Both the position numbers and the translations under genes were made by a program. This document shows, in pieces, positions 11,184 to 22,302 of a DNA stretch of 64,000 nt; positions within the stretch are counted from its first letter, which is position 1, and each line of letters opens with the position of its first letter. A model generated the notes under the pieces. The model was given only the letters and a program-made list of their open reading frames with translations, made no database searches and was not told the origin of the DNA. The DNA is from Mytilinidion resinicola. Its lineage: Eukaryota > Ascomycota > Dothideomycetes > Mytilinidiales > Mytilinidiaceae. The stretch spans positions 277,168-341,167 of the forward strand of contig NW_022985472.1 in the NCBI RefSeq assembly GCF_010093595.1. Direction: 5' to 3'.

Positions 11184-12350
11184 CTTGAGATCGAGTTTTG
11201 AGAATCTGGGGTTATAATAAAGTTGATATGATCTGATCTTTATGATCTAGCGGGGCATATTCAGGGCGCATATGCGGGGCGGGCCTCGAGTTTATATCCT
11301 CATACAAACCCATATGACGCAACCACAACATCAATCGCGCCGCCGCGGCCACCGACAGAACGTGGGATGCGCAAAGCGTCTACCTTGCTTCAAGCCTCCC
11401 AAGCTCCAGCCAGGTCTTGCGAATTCAATTTCCAGCCCAACGCGCCTCAGTCATCCCCAGCGGCTCCTTGGCAGCGTCCAGCCACCGGGCACGTCAGAAA
11501 TTTGCAGCGCGGAAAATCCTAGCATGGGTGTATGATGCAGGGCCAAGAGCCCGTGGGATGCGCGAACCTAGCTTCGCGAGCGGATTTGTCTATGGCGTGA
11601 GGTGATGGTGGACACTGCTTTTTGCTCGGCTGATAACGTCGTGTAGTTTGATTCGCGTGGGCGTGGGAGAGAGCTTGGCCGATTTGCCCTGTGCTAGTAG
11701 CGGCGCCGGCGGGATCCCACGGGGTGACAGCTTCGGTAGGCTAATTCTTAGGGCTTAGGTGGAGTCACGGGGGTGAAGGATTTTAGGGCGAGTTGGATTT
11801 CTGGCAAGTCTACTTTCAACGTCATATATACAGAAAAGATCGAATGATTCATCGCTAGAATATGGTCGCGCTGTAAGTTATGGGAGTTTCAAGTCCGGAT
11901 CCGCTCAATATCACGTGACTATCACGTGACGTTAATCTGCGTCCATAAAACTTTCCCGGCGCACGAGGCTTCTCTCAGCACAGTTCAGAGTTTGAGATTC
12001 CTTGAAACAATCCAAGTGGGCACCGAATGTGCTGAAAGGAAGTCCAAATCTTCTTCCTATCGCCGAATGGTCTTGGTAGAGACTGCGTCTTGCAATGAAC
12101 GCATCTCCGTGTTTCTGTGCCTGGAGTGGACGACTCCAGCAATCTTCGTCTCCTCGCTGTCCATCATTTCTCTCAATCACTGCTCGTCATCTCCATCTCC
12201 TAATCTATCTTCTCATCTCTCCCCCAAATCTACTCCTCTATCATCTCCTCAAAACGATGAAGATCACGAATCCCAGTAGTCCTCCCACCATCGTACTTCT
12301 CATCAAATATGTTGCCCCTCCACCTCCATTTCCCAACATCGATACGGAAC
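11184..12350. other. Intergenic sequence with paired CACGTG sites
   Basis: No gene is supported. Two CACGTG E-boxes lie about 11 bases apart near 11911-11930. A C/T-rich tract begins at about 12120. Confidence 0.35.
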
Positions 12351-12359
12351 CTTTTCAAT

Positions 12360-13250
12360 TTTGCCACGCTATGACACCAGTCGCAGAAACGTGTTCAATG
12401 CCCGCACGACCATCGCTTGTTCTCCCCGCGCTGTTTAATGCCCCAAGACCATGCCTCCATGATGTTAGCATGGTTGCAAGACCCGCCGCCAGACCCCACC
12501 ATAGGCACGGTTGAAGGCTGTTTTTGCACCACCGCCGACCAACATCGTGCGTCTGCATTCTTCGTGTTCCAACCCCGAAACTCCTATGAAGAAAGAAAGG
12601 AACTTCTGAGCGAGCAAGAAGAGGGTTTTATACCCCAAGCCTAGGCCAGATCCGGCTGCTCACGTGCTTCACGTGCTTGCTCTCCGTAGCCAGTAATCAG
12701 CCAGTGCGCAGCTTCTGGACCAGCTCAAAGAGGAGCGGTCACAAGCCTAATGGCTTAGTCATGCGGCCCAGGACTTCTCCCGAGTATAAAACCTCCTCGT
12801 CGAACAGCCAGAGGTTCTTTCTTCTTCGGCAGAGGATGGGTGTTTCGAGCGGAGAGCAAAAAGAGACTAGGGAATGGGTCATGGAGTGGGATCAAAAATG
12901 AAATCGAAAACGCGGCATGGCGTGGTGGACCTTCTGGCTTCATCTCTCGTCGAGGACAAGCTTCTGTAGAGGGGCCGGAGATCGGAAAGGTGTTCAAAAA
13001 CCGCGCTATACCCGAGACATGGTTGGCTTCGGACTTCGTGCATCAAAGTGCACGCAATGAAGACGAATGGAGTGGTGTCGGCCGCTGCGACGAAATCACG
13101 GAAACGTCAACGAATGGTTGGAGCATCAAAAAAACAATCGGCCAGAACCGATGGAGTGGAGGGAGGATTATGTGGATCAAAAATGGTGAAACCGTCGTTC
13201 ACATGGGCGGAGGAAGAGGTGCTGCGACTCTGGGAGCGTGACGCCAATGG
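12360..13250. repeat. Divergent TATA unit A with ATGG...GATCAAAA modules
   Basis: A minus-strand TATAAAA (12626-12632) and a plus-strand TATAAAA (12785-12791) face away from each other, with CACGTG at 12661 and 12670 between them. Both are followed by C/T-rich sequence, then repeated modules of ATGG plus TGG-rich sequence plus (G)ATCAAAA. On the plus side these occur near 12885, 13065, 13115 and 13140-13185. Short open frames exist but the modules are not kept in one frame, so conservation looks nucleotide-based. No protein family is recognised. Confidence 0.5.
12626..12791. promoter_or_regulatory. Bidirectional promoter-like spacer, unit A
   Basis: Back-to-back TATA boxes about 153 bases apart, with two CACGTG E-boxes on the minus-facing side. 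The plus TATA is followed about 40 bases on by TTCTTCTTCGGCAGAGGA. Confidence 0.5.
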
Positions 13251-13318
13251 CTGTTTCTGATGACCTCCAGCACTCGTCTGGGTTGTTGTCTAGGCGCGGT
13301 CGTTTCTGCTTCTGATAT

Positions 13319-13960
13319 CTAATACCCAAACGGCTCGTTAAACTCCATCATCGACTCCTTGAGCCCCTCGTCCCCGCCGCCTGGGGGAGGGTGACAGGGG
13401 CCCATGCAGCGCTCGCAGGCGAACATCGGCTTGCGAAGGGCAAGGTGCTGATACTCACACAGCATTTCAAGGCTTGTGTTGCGTTTTGAAGACCGCTCAT
13501 ACCGGCAAAGTGTATACATTTTTGCAGTAACCAAATTCCACCGATGGAGAAGAAGTCTTCTATGGGGCTGAGAGGGAGTTATATACCCCGTAGTAATCTT
13601 CATTCTCACGTGCCTACCAGACCCATATCCTCCCCTAGTTGCTCCAACTCGCAGCCCTCACAACCACCTGACTCACGTGTCCTAGCCAAGACTTACCTGA
13701 TGTCGAACTTTATCTAGGTATATAACCCCTTCCCTCTCCCATCTTCCTCATCAGCAAAGGAGGTCGAGGAGGGGTTCAAAACCCGAATCAAACGCAACCT
13801 ATGGAGCGGTGCGAGGCCCCTTGCATCAAAACTACGTGCTGTGGCATCTAATGGAGTCGCCAATTGGCGTTGGCAAGATCAAATAGAGCTAACAGAGAGC
13901 TTTCATGGCTGGGGGATCAACAACTACTCAGCGACTCGGGAATGTAGTTAGAGAGAGGGA
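13319..13960. repeat. Divergent TATA unit B with ATGG...GATCAAAA modules
   Basis: Same design as units A and C: minus TATATAA at 13579-13585, CACGTG at 13607 and 13674, plus TATATAA at 13719-13725. Plus-side modules include TTCAAAACC, ATGGAGCGG...GCATCAAAA, ATGGAGTCG...GATCAAA and ATGGCTGGGGGATCAA (13770-13925). On the minus side there is a 96-residue open frame (13319-13609) ending with a Cys-rich stretch CERCMGPCH; I do not recognise it and cannot say whether it is translated. Confidence 0.5.
13579..13725. promoter_or_regulatory. Bidirectional promoter-like spacer, unit B
   Basis: Two divergent TATATAA boxes with a CACGTG E-box 22 bases upstream of the minus one and 40 bases upstream of the plus one. 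Downstream C/T-rich sequence includes TTCCTCATCAGCAAAGGA, resembling units A and C. Confidence 0.5.
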
Positions 13961-14079
13961 GGGTGGATGAAAAATAGAGCATAGTCTGGTTCCATGTGGG
14001 TGGGCGGAGGTGGTGTAAAACGAGGTCAGGGCGTTGGACGTGAATTCGGTCTTCTAATGATGATCCGCAGCGTCCATAG

Positions 14080-14995
14080 AGCTTAATGGTTTGAGGTTTT
14101 GGTCGACACCGCTTACACATATTGCACTCCCCAGAAGTTTTGCGTCAGCTTCGAATCAACTAGGTGACGTGCAGCAGCAAAGCGATATGCAACATACCGC
14201 CTCCAACCTCCCAAGTCCTCGCACCATAGGAGTTTGCTCGACTTTGTGTTGATCGACGACCACACTCCCATGAGAACATTTCCCCTCCTGTGTTGATCCT
14301 CCCAGCACATCGCGCGTGGCCTCTTCCTTGGTTTACGAAGCCAGTCACCATGGAAGTTGGGCGTGCACAATTTTGCACCCCAACCGAACCCCTCCCCGAT
14401 GAAGAGGAGAACCTTCCTCCGCCCGCGAGCGAAGTTTTATACCCTATAGCCAAGGCAATTCACGTGTCCACCGATGTCGGCTCCCTAATCAGCTGTCTAG
14501 GTCGCATGTATCCGCAGTGACCTACAAGCACGTGTCCCGCCAAGCCCCACACGCCCCCCAAACTTCCCCGAGTATAAAGATCTCCCTCCCTCCCACCTCA
14601 TCCACTTTCTTCTTCAGCAGAGGAACAGGTTCGGAGAGGCGATAAAAACAATCATCAAACTTTGCGATGGGGGGGACTTGGAGGTCTTGTCTTCAAGTAG
14701 ACTATTGGATTCCGAGTATGGGGCTGTTGGGTCTTGGTCGGCGTGGTCATCAGCCCTGGCAACGGGCACTGATGGCTGGAGAATCAAAAGCATTTATCGC
14801 ATCACCGAATGGAGTGAGAAGAGGAGCAGATCAACCATTTGCTGTGACCTTGGAATGTGGGTGGAGGGAGAGGGATAAAAAACAGAGAATCGAAAGGATG
14901 TATGGAGTTGGAGGGAGGAGAGGATCAACACTCAGTGGAGCCCTCGCGTATGGGTGGAAGGGATTGGGAGAGAGGGCGCCCTGCAGTTGATGATG
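14080..14995. repeat. Divergent TATA unit C with ATGG...GATCAAAA modules
   Basis: Minus TATAAAA at 14435-14441 and plus TATAAAG at 14573-14579, with CACGTG at 14461 and 14529. Plus-side modules include ATGGCTGGAGAATCAAAA, ATGGAGTGAG...GATCAAC, GGAGGGAGAGGGATAAAAAA and ATGGAGTTGG...GATCAAC (14770-14935). Minus-side modules include ATGTGCTGGGAGGATCAAC and ATGGGAGTGTGG...GATCAAC (about 14310 to 14235). Confidence 0.5.
14435..14579. promoter_or_regulatory. Bidirectional promoter-like spacer, unit C
   Basis: Divergent TATA boxes 135-145 bases apart, each about 20-40 bases from a CACGTG. The plus side continues into TTCTTCTTCAGCAGAGGA, nearly identical to unit A. Confidence 0.5.
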
Positions 14996-15392
14996 ATGGC
15001 CATGAGAATTGCGTGGTAGTGTTAGCGGTTGCAAATAGTTTATGGCGGCCGAGTGCTCTTATCCGAGGCGATGATTAGAACGAAGGTATTAGAGTGTTGG
15101 AGACGCGCACCGCATGTAGTTCGTATTGCTGCCTTCCCGAGTTACGCTTGCGAGTAACTGGAGACGGCTGGGATTTGTTGAGAATGGAGCATAGGTATAA
15201 TTCGTGTACAGTAAAACTTCCACAGTTATAATTACAAGGGAGACCGAAACAGTGAAATCCCCGATTGCAGACGCAGACGCAGACCACAAGAAACCCAACC
15301 CGAGTAAACTGTTACCATCGCAAGAAGCTTCGTCGCGCTGACCGAGACGGCTGGCTAAGCACCGGTCAAACCTCAAGCTTTCGTTCCTGACC

Positions 15393-16822
15393 TTACGCCT
15401 TGAGCTCCTTTGGAGGAGGTGCCGGCCCGCCCTATTCGCACGTTAGCATCTTCTCCTCCCCCATAACTTTCAAGATTACTTACAGTAGAAGGCAGCCCCA
15501 AGAAGACCTTGAAGTAATCATAGATCATCCACTGCAGCCCAGTCAAGGTACCGATCATAACAATCCTAACGGGCAATCCGTTCCAGAGGCCACCGAAGCC
15601 GATATCCTTGTAGATACGGCCCATAGCGGCTCCAAAGGCTTCACCGGGCTGGCGATTGGCGTTCAACTTCGAGACCATGACATCGGCGGGATGAGAGACG
15701 ATAGCGCAGAGGATACCGGCCATGTAGCCACCGGTGAAGGAGACGCCGATTTGCGCAGACTTGGAGTAGTCGGCTTTGGTGCCGGGGAGGTAGGAGTATA
15801 TCATTTCGACAATGGTTTCGAAGGAAGCGAACTGTGATTGTAAATTTCGGCCTACTAAAGCAACGAGAGGAGTGGAGAAGCAAGATCACGCACCTTCATC
15901 ATCGTGTAAGGAATCTGGCGACCCCAGAGTGGGTAGAGGCCCTTGTAAAGCCTGAGCTAGTTAGTACGATATCAAAAAGTGGGGAAAGACAGTGTTGACC
16001 CTGCAAAGCCTTCCTTGCCAGTGATGGTCGAGATTCCATGAAACGTCCCCTTCGCGAATGGCGGAATAGTCGTCTGCATGCGGACTTTGACTGCCTCGAA
16101 AGGACAAAGCGCAACGTCGGCAATGAACTCAGCCGACGCACTGGCACCGAGGTAAAGCACCGTCTTGTACTTGTATGCGTTTTCAGGTCCTACGAGGTCG
16201 GCAAATGTCTTCTTGAAGTACTCATATCCGCCATATTTGAAAGCGCCTTGAGCCTGGATGAAGTCAGCAAGTAAACGCCAATCGAACTTCCAAGGGATTA
16301 CGAACAGAATAGCCGAAGAACTGAAAAAGATAGTTAGTCAAGTTTACACATGTGGAGATGATATCAAAATACCGTAGGACCCCATCCTGTATAGATCCCC
16401 CTGAACCCCTCCGCCCTCCCAATCTTTCCCCAGGCCTCAATATTACCCTTATACATCTTCGAGTCCACCTGTCGTCGACACTTGACCAGGTCCAGTGGCG
16501 TCACAAACGTATGCGTAGTCCCGCAAGCCAGCAGTCCACCAAACGTGCAGGCCGCATAGTACTGCAAAGAGTACATCTCGATATTGCCCGCCTTCGCCTG
16601 GGCCTTTGCACTGCCTTTCTCCAGCTCTTGGATGGCGGCATTGCTCAATTGCCCTGCCTTGTTCTTTGCGTCGTCGATGGCGCTCCAGGTATTGAAGACG
16701 CCGCGGGGTGCTTCATATCTCGACCGCGGTTTCGGGGTCCAGTCCGTCTTGTGGAGTGTCAAAGGGGACGAGGCCGAAAAGACGCTCTGGAGCGTCTTCT
16801 GGGATGGGAAGAGTGGCTGCAT
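15393..16822 (-). CDS. MIR1: Mitochondrial phosphate carrier
   Basis: Inner-membrane carrier importing phosphate into mitochondria for ATP synthesis. Exons 16373-16822, 16306-16320 (15 bases), 16000-16253, 15894-15951, 15484-15831 and 15393-15431 join in frame to 387 residues. Three mitochondrial-carrier repeats are visible, with signatures [23 protein letters not shown] and [11 protein letters not shown]; the [20 protein letters not shown] and GPTFFGYS segments are typical of the phosphate carrier. The N-terminal extension of about 100 residues is a plausible targeting presequence. I chose ATG 16822; a splice acceptor just upstream suggests an intron in the 5' leader. The 15-base exon is supported by frame and by the motif it restores. 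Confidence 0.93.
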
Positions 16823-17646
16823 CTTTGCTAGACCCACGGTACTGTCCCGCGTTAGTTGTTTGTAGGCGATTGGAGCTTATCGCGGACTACTGACTCGTGT
16901 GAGGTGTGGTGCTGGGAAAGGCGGTTCAGCGGCCCTGTTGAGTGGAGATATAAAAAGTATGAATTCACGAAGAAGTCCAGCCCTCTTCTGCATGCAGCAC
17001 AAAGGCAGGTGTTGTCGGAAGGATGCGGTCGGTGAGGGGTTTGAATGCCGTTGGACTTGGGGAAGTAGGAGCTTGCGCACAGACTCTTACGTCATCCTTT
17101 TGGGAAGGATCCACGACCTCCATGCCTTTCATCTGTTGGTAGTATCATTACTATTATATGAGCAATACTTGGAGTGAACAGCGGCCCACACTGCCCGGAT
17201 CACATTAGTAGTAGTGTGGATACTGGGAGCCAACACCGCTTGAGGTGCCCTGGCATGCTAATAGACTGTCAAAAACCGTTGCTGTATGCGTCGGCTGGAT
17301 TTGCCGAAATGTATTCGAGAACTTTGTACAGTCACAAGTAAGTGAGAAGAAAAGTAAACAACGAACGAACTGGAAAACAAACGCTTAATTTGGAGGCTTA
17401 CACCGAGCTATCTATGCCGCTGACTTCAGAGAAGCATCCGTCCTGAACTCGATATCAGGCTTTAATAACCCCTGATTGACACGCTGGAGAGTGTTGATCA
17501 ACCCAAGACGCCATCCTCCTAGTAAAGAGAGCTGAAATGCCTGAAACCACGCCGGATCCTATGCACGCTGGTCAACGCTTTGAACGCCTCCGCCCTAGCA
17601 TCGAACAGTTAGAAAACGAAAACGAAAGTAAGCAACCCAGAGAGCC
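16823..17646. other. Intergenic sequence, no gene seen
   Basis: Holds the 5' leader of the phosphate-carrier gene on the minus strand and the 3' flank of the next gene. No other coding or repeat feature recognised. Confidence 0.35.
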
Positions 17647-18934
17647 CTAATTACCGCCCTTAGGTCTCTGGCTCATGTCTTGTATCCTCCTAATGGCGCC
17701 CTGGAGCATGACAAATTTGTCCTGCTTCGGATCATACGCTGCATTTACATCCATAGTCATCCGCGCCTTGGACCCCTTGATCTCGATCAATCCCGATACT
17801 ACCACGGTACCGCGGGGAGGTTCGAGCTTGAAGGCCTGCCAGTTCTTGGCAAGAGTGCTCGCAAAGATGGAAAGGGCCATAGACTTGGGAGGTGCTGGTG
17901 AGAAGTCTGGAAACGCTACGTTCTTCTCCTGCGGATTCGATCCAGGGACTTGTGGGACTTGCGGTGGAGGCGGAACAGAGGAGCGCTGAGTGGCGTCAGC
18001 ATCAGCATTTGAATCTATTCCTGTAGGCGTAGTCGGTTTCCTAAGAATGCTATTTCGATATTGTTGTTTCTGCTGCTCCTCACTAACAGGAAGATTGAAA
18101 AATCTCTTGACCATCTGCGTCTGCCTGTCTACAAGGTATTTCGAGCTAGCCAGGACGGACGAGAAGACCGCAGAGGGGTAGAGAGCGCGATTTAAGCGAT
18201 GGTAGTTGAGTTCGCTGACTGGGCGAGCGGTCCAGGCAATGTGGTCGCCGATCTCAATGCCGGATCGCTCGTATTCTGTAGGAGGGCCGTCTGGGAATGT
18301 GATGTCGAGCCAGTGGGCGCCCAAGGTGATGTTGATGTCGCCCATGCGGGGCTTGAAGCGCTTGTCGTTTGCTATTTGCGTTCGTACTATTGTGACGAGT
18401 TGATCTGAGAGGGCGGTTAGTATGCGCTCGCAAATGCCTCGATAAAGGTTATAGTACCTCGCATCCTCGCATGCTTCTTCTGGTCCGGCGCAAGTTTCCT
18501 AAATTCTTGCCATTCTGGATCCGAGCCTTTGTAATATGTCTTCGGCCTCGCTTTCGTGAGTCCCAGGGGAATGAATATGGGCTCGAGTTCGTCGTCCTCG
18601 TCGAGAGTTGAGTCTGCGGGGCCCCGACCAGGATTCGCCACTCCCTCGCCTTCATCCAGTCGGTCGAGCTGGCGGCCTATGATTTGGAAATATGTGTAGT
18701 ATGCGGCGCTATAGAGACATAATGAGGCGAGCGTTCTGTAAAATATTTAGCCACTGGACGACTGTAGATGGAGAGCTGGGTGCCGGCTAACACTCTGGTG
18801 AACATGCGCTTCTTGAAGCGCACCCGCTGGACTTTGACTTCGGTGCTCGCATGACGGATAAATGGTCGAGACACCCTTATTGGGGTCTGGCGGGCGACGT
18901 GAAGCGCAGGCCTCAGAATCGACGGCTTGTACAT
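17647..18934 (-). CDS. Conserved fungal mitochondrial membrane protein
   Basis: Three exons (18792-18934, 18458-18735, 17647-18404; introns of 56 and 53 bases, GT-AG) give 392 residues. The first 45 residues are basic and Ser/Arg-rich with no acidic residue until about 32, a likely mitochondrial presequence. One membrane segment follows (TLASLCLYSAAYYTYFQIIG). Then come an acidic loop, a charged region (SDPEWQEFRKLAPDQKKH), a region with WLDITFPDGPPTEYERSGIE and a Pro-rich stretch, ending RRIQDMSQRPKGGN. I recognise it as a conserved ascomycete protein but not with a named function. The layout suggests an inner-membrane protein with a soluble C-terminal domain. Confidence 0.8.
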
Positions 18935-19250
18935 GAGGGTTGTGGATGCGGCTATCGCTCTTGGAGGGTAGTCATGGACCGGCAGCTGGTGGCAAGAAAT
19001 GAAGAACGCGGCAAATGGGTATCACGGAAGAATGGGAAGAAGAAGAGAGCGATCGGGGGTGTGTGGCCGTTGATTTATTGCGAGTTTGCGTTGCGCATGG
19101 GGAGACTCTGGCGGCTTCGAGAACAAGGTGGAGGCTCTCACGCGGCATTCACGGCGCCAAGCCCGCCGTGTCGAGGCTCCTTCACAGCTAGGCACTGACG
19201 TCTGTTATCACGACCACTCCCGCCCATCCATCAACACCACAGCAGCCACC

Positions 19251-20552
19251 ATGAAGCCGTCGTGGGGCCTTGTCCTGTCCTCGCTGTGCTGCGCAGCTTC
19301 TGCCGCATCGAAATCCCCCGTCGGCCATGTCTACGCCTACGATTCGGCCATCAAAAGCAAAGACACCACACAGGAATCGCTGGTTACCGCTGAGACCGCT
19401 CGTTTGATAATAGCACAACGGCTAGGGCTGTCAAGATTCCACTCGTTAGACGATGCGGATGAAGATGTTGTTCAACAGCTGAATCGGTACGGAGGACGGG
19501 CATTGAAGCTGTTCGGGGGAGATCGAGAGAGCAACCACGCACATGCTCTGATATGGCTGGACGCTGTCATAGATCCTCAAGGCTGGTGCCCCTGTGCTTT
19601 ATGGAAGCTCCAATACTAACGCGACTCTACAGACATCATACCTGAGTCCGATCTGGATGAATACTCGCACTTCACACTCTCCAACCCTGCCTCATCTTCA
19701 GCAAACAAAGCCCTTGTATACGATTTCTACAATCAAGCTAAATATCTACCCAAACGCCGCGGCCCACAGTTGATCTCTCACGAGTCTGATGACGCCATTT
19801 CCACCATGCTGGATTCCGAGATGCCCGTAAATCACATTTCCATATCGCACAACAAGGTGCCCAAATCGGAACCTGTTGTGAGCGCAGACTTCATGGGCGC
19901 AAACGACTACCGCAAGGGGGTTTCACAAGTGCTCTCCGCCGCCAAACGCCTCGGCTTCTCCTTCACCGTCGTCCTGACACCACCCGGCATCCCAAAGTCC
20001 AAGAAACACCCGTACGGCACCTACACTATCCCCACTCATCACCTCGAAAAACGCCGCCAGGTCCCCGAAGCTATCCTCAGCTCCTCAGCCGCCGTTGCCT
20101 CCAACGCCGCCAACGCCATCAACAACACCGAAACCACACCCAACCTCCCCCTCGCCAAAGATGGCCCCCTCCTCGGCATTCTCAAAAGCTGCTACGCCTC
20201 CCAATCCGCCTGCGAAAGCGCCACTCGCAACTGCACTGGCCACGGGGCATGCTATCTCTCACGGCACGGGGAAGAGCGCTCCGGCGGTAAAGGCAAATTC
20301 AACGACTGCTACAGCTGCGCTTGCAAAGCTACCGTTGTCGAAAGGGGCGAGGGGAAGGGCCACAAAACGACGAACTGGGGCGGGCCGGCGTGCCAGAAGA
20401 AAGATGTAGTGGTTGAGTTTTGGCTATTTGCTGGCGCGACAGTGATGCTGATGTTTCTGGTCGGCACGGGGATTGGCATGCTGTACAGCATGGGCGAGGA
20501 GGAGCTACCAAGCGTGATCGGTGCCGGGGTCAGCGGACCGACGAGGAAGTAA
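19251..20552 (+). CDS. Vps3844-type single-pass membrane protein
   Basis: Secretory-pathway protein with a signal peptide (MKPSWGLVLSSLCCAASAAS), a luminal region, a C-terminal Cys-rich EGF-like block (CYASQSACESATRNCTGHG, CYSCACKA) and a transmembrane helix (VVVEFWLFAGATVMLMFLVG) before a short tail. This matches the fungal family annotated as vacuolar sorting protein Vps3844 (DUF3844); its exact role is unclear. Two exons are needed. An intron from 19582 to 19632 keeps the frame (416 residues) but starts with GC; the only GT donor in the same phase (19594) would leave an intron of just 39 bases. Confidence 0.82.
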
Positions 20553-22302
20553 GAAGACGGAAAGCTGTATATCTAAAGTGTTCTGGAAATTTCCTAGGTT
20601 GTAGACTCTCGAGAATTGGGTTCTCTGTATCTCATCGTGTTTGAATTGGGTTCTTAAAGCTGAGAAGCTGGCGTAAATGATGGTTCTCAATGAAAGGCAC
20701 TCTCGTATCTCCTTCACACTGATTCTTTGCGCCGTCCAGTCCCTCTAGCAGCCCTAGTCTCTCCATCGTTTATTCCACGCTTCCGACACGGTTGCCTTTA
20801 ATCGTGCTCAAATCATCAAACGATAACAGTCGAACAACAAAAGCCCGTTCGCAAGACCAAAGCCCCCATTCCAGCCTCGCCGCCTATTCCCACCACATAA
20901 ACCCACGAAAAACAAGGCAACATTTTGCCCCCCAAAGAAATAACGCAAAGCCTCACTTTCCCAAACCCTAACGACGAGGCTGCCTAGCCGCTGTCCCGTC
21001 CTACTGGTACTTATCCCCTTCCCTCCCCAACTCTCCCGCCCACCTCTGCTCCACCCTACAACCCTAGAGACCCTCCAAGCACATAATTCTAAAGCTATGC
21101 ATACCCTGACATGCACCCACGTCTTCCGCATCCGCGACCACCAGCCCTGGAGCGAGATGAGGTCCTTCTCCGCGAAACAACGATTCCAACAGTCGAGCGA
21201 GAGCGGAGCAGCACTACCGTTCCGCCGAAGCAGCAGCGACAGCGACAATGCGCCGCGCGATGAGCCCGACTCTGGCGCCTCCGATAACGGCGGAAGCAGG
21301 GAGAGCGACGGTGAGAAGAGGTAGCGGGAGGAGGCAGCGAGGAGAGATAGCGAAGCAGGCGGCGCAGTAGTGGGAATTTTTCAGGAAATGAAGTTGACGA
21401 ATTGGGCTCCCAACCATTGCCTCAAGATCTATGAAACACTTCCCGTAACGCCAGGGCCGTGCTAGAACCCCAGTCTCCTAGTACTATAAATATTCCCATA
21501 TTATTCAATCGCTACACGCACCTTTCTTTGGTAATAGCACCCGACTTTTTCCAACTCGGCGCGCGGACCCCACCCCTATCTCGACGGGGCAACGAAGTTA
21601 TTTTTTTACAACCTTATGGATTATTCGCCTGAATGAGGTGTATCCGATCCGGGTTTTGGTTTTCTGGTAGGGGTTGTGGTTGTTGAGTTATGTGCGAAAA
21701 TGTAGGGGGGGCCTCGAATGGACGGGAAATTCAGTTGCTCTGGACTCAACGCCAAGGGTCGTTCTTGGCGGCCAAGACTTGCTGAATTGGGCACCATCGG
21801 GAGACAGAAGCAGGTGCGGTGATGAGGCCGCGGTTAGACACTCGATCACGCTCACAGCTTCGGTAGTGGGGAGGGGTAGGGTTGGAGCTTTGAGGAGGAG
21901 GTTTATGAGAGGGAACTGAGCATGTGCGTGCGCGTCATTTTCAGAATGGTGAGGGCGTGGAGCTTTAGTATGAAGTTTAGCTTGAGAGTAGGAAAAGGGG
22001 GTGGGAGTGATTGTATTCTTTGGGGATAAAGTTCGAATGAGCAGGTGTTTGGAGGGTATGAATGCGAATTTAATGATGAGAAGACTCAGCCCGGTCATAC
22101 ATGTTTCTGGTTGGAGTGATATGATGACCGTGGTCCTCCACCCCCAGACCCACGGTGCCCTATTCTCCCTTTCGCACAAACCTTTAGCATCGCCATCCTC
22201 ATCCTATCCTCATCCCCATCCTCATACTCATCCTCATCCTTATACCGCACACCGCAATACACCACCACACAACATTACAGACAACCACCAAAGCATATCA
22301 CC
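20553..22302. other. Intergenic sequence with simple repeats
   Basis: Open frames on both strands at 20800-21330 lack recognisable motifs. A (CTCATC)n-like microsatellite lies at about 22190-22240. The stretch from about 22098 is the first copy of a duplicated upstream region (see the tandem pair that follows). Confidence 0.35.

Noticed and set aside
11926..12514. Two plus-strand frames of 117 and 139 codons
   Set aside because: Low-complexity Ser/Pro-rich readings of a C/T-rich tract leading into the divergent TATA unit.
12840..13241. 133-codon frame over the modules of unit A
   Set aside because: Repeats such as NGSWSG and NRWSGG follow from the nucleotide modules; units B and C do not keep the same frame, so coding is unproven.
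13770..13800. tRNA/RNA polymerase III B-box-like GGTTCAAAACC
   Set aside because: No matching A box or cloverleaf; the motif is part of the module family.
20808..21325. Overlapping open frames on both strands after the Vps3844 gene
   Set aside because: No motif, no splice logic and biased composition on both strands; not supported as genes.
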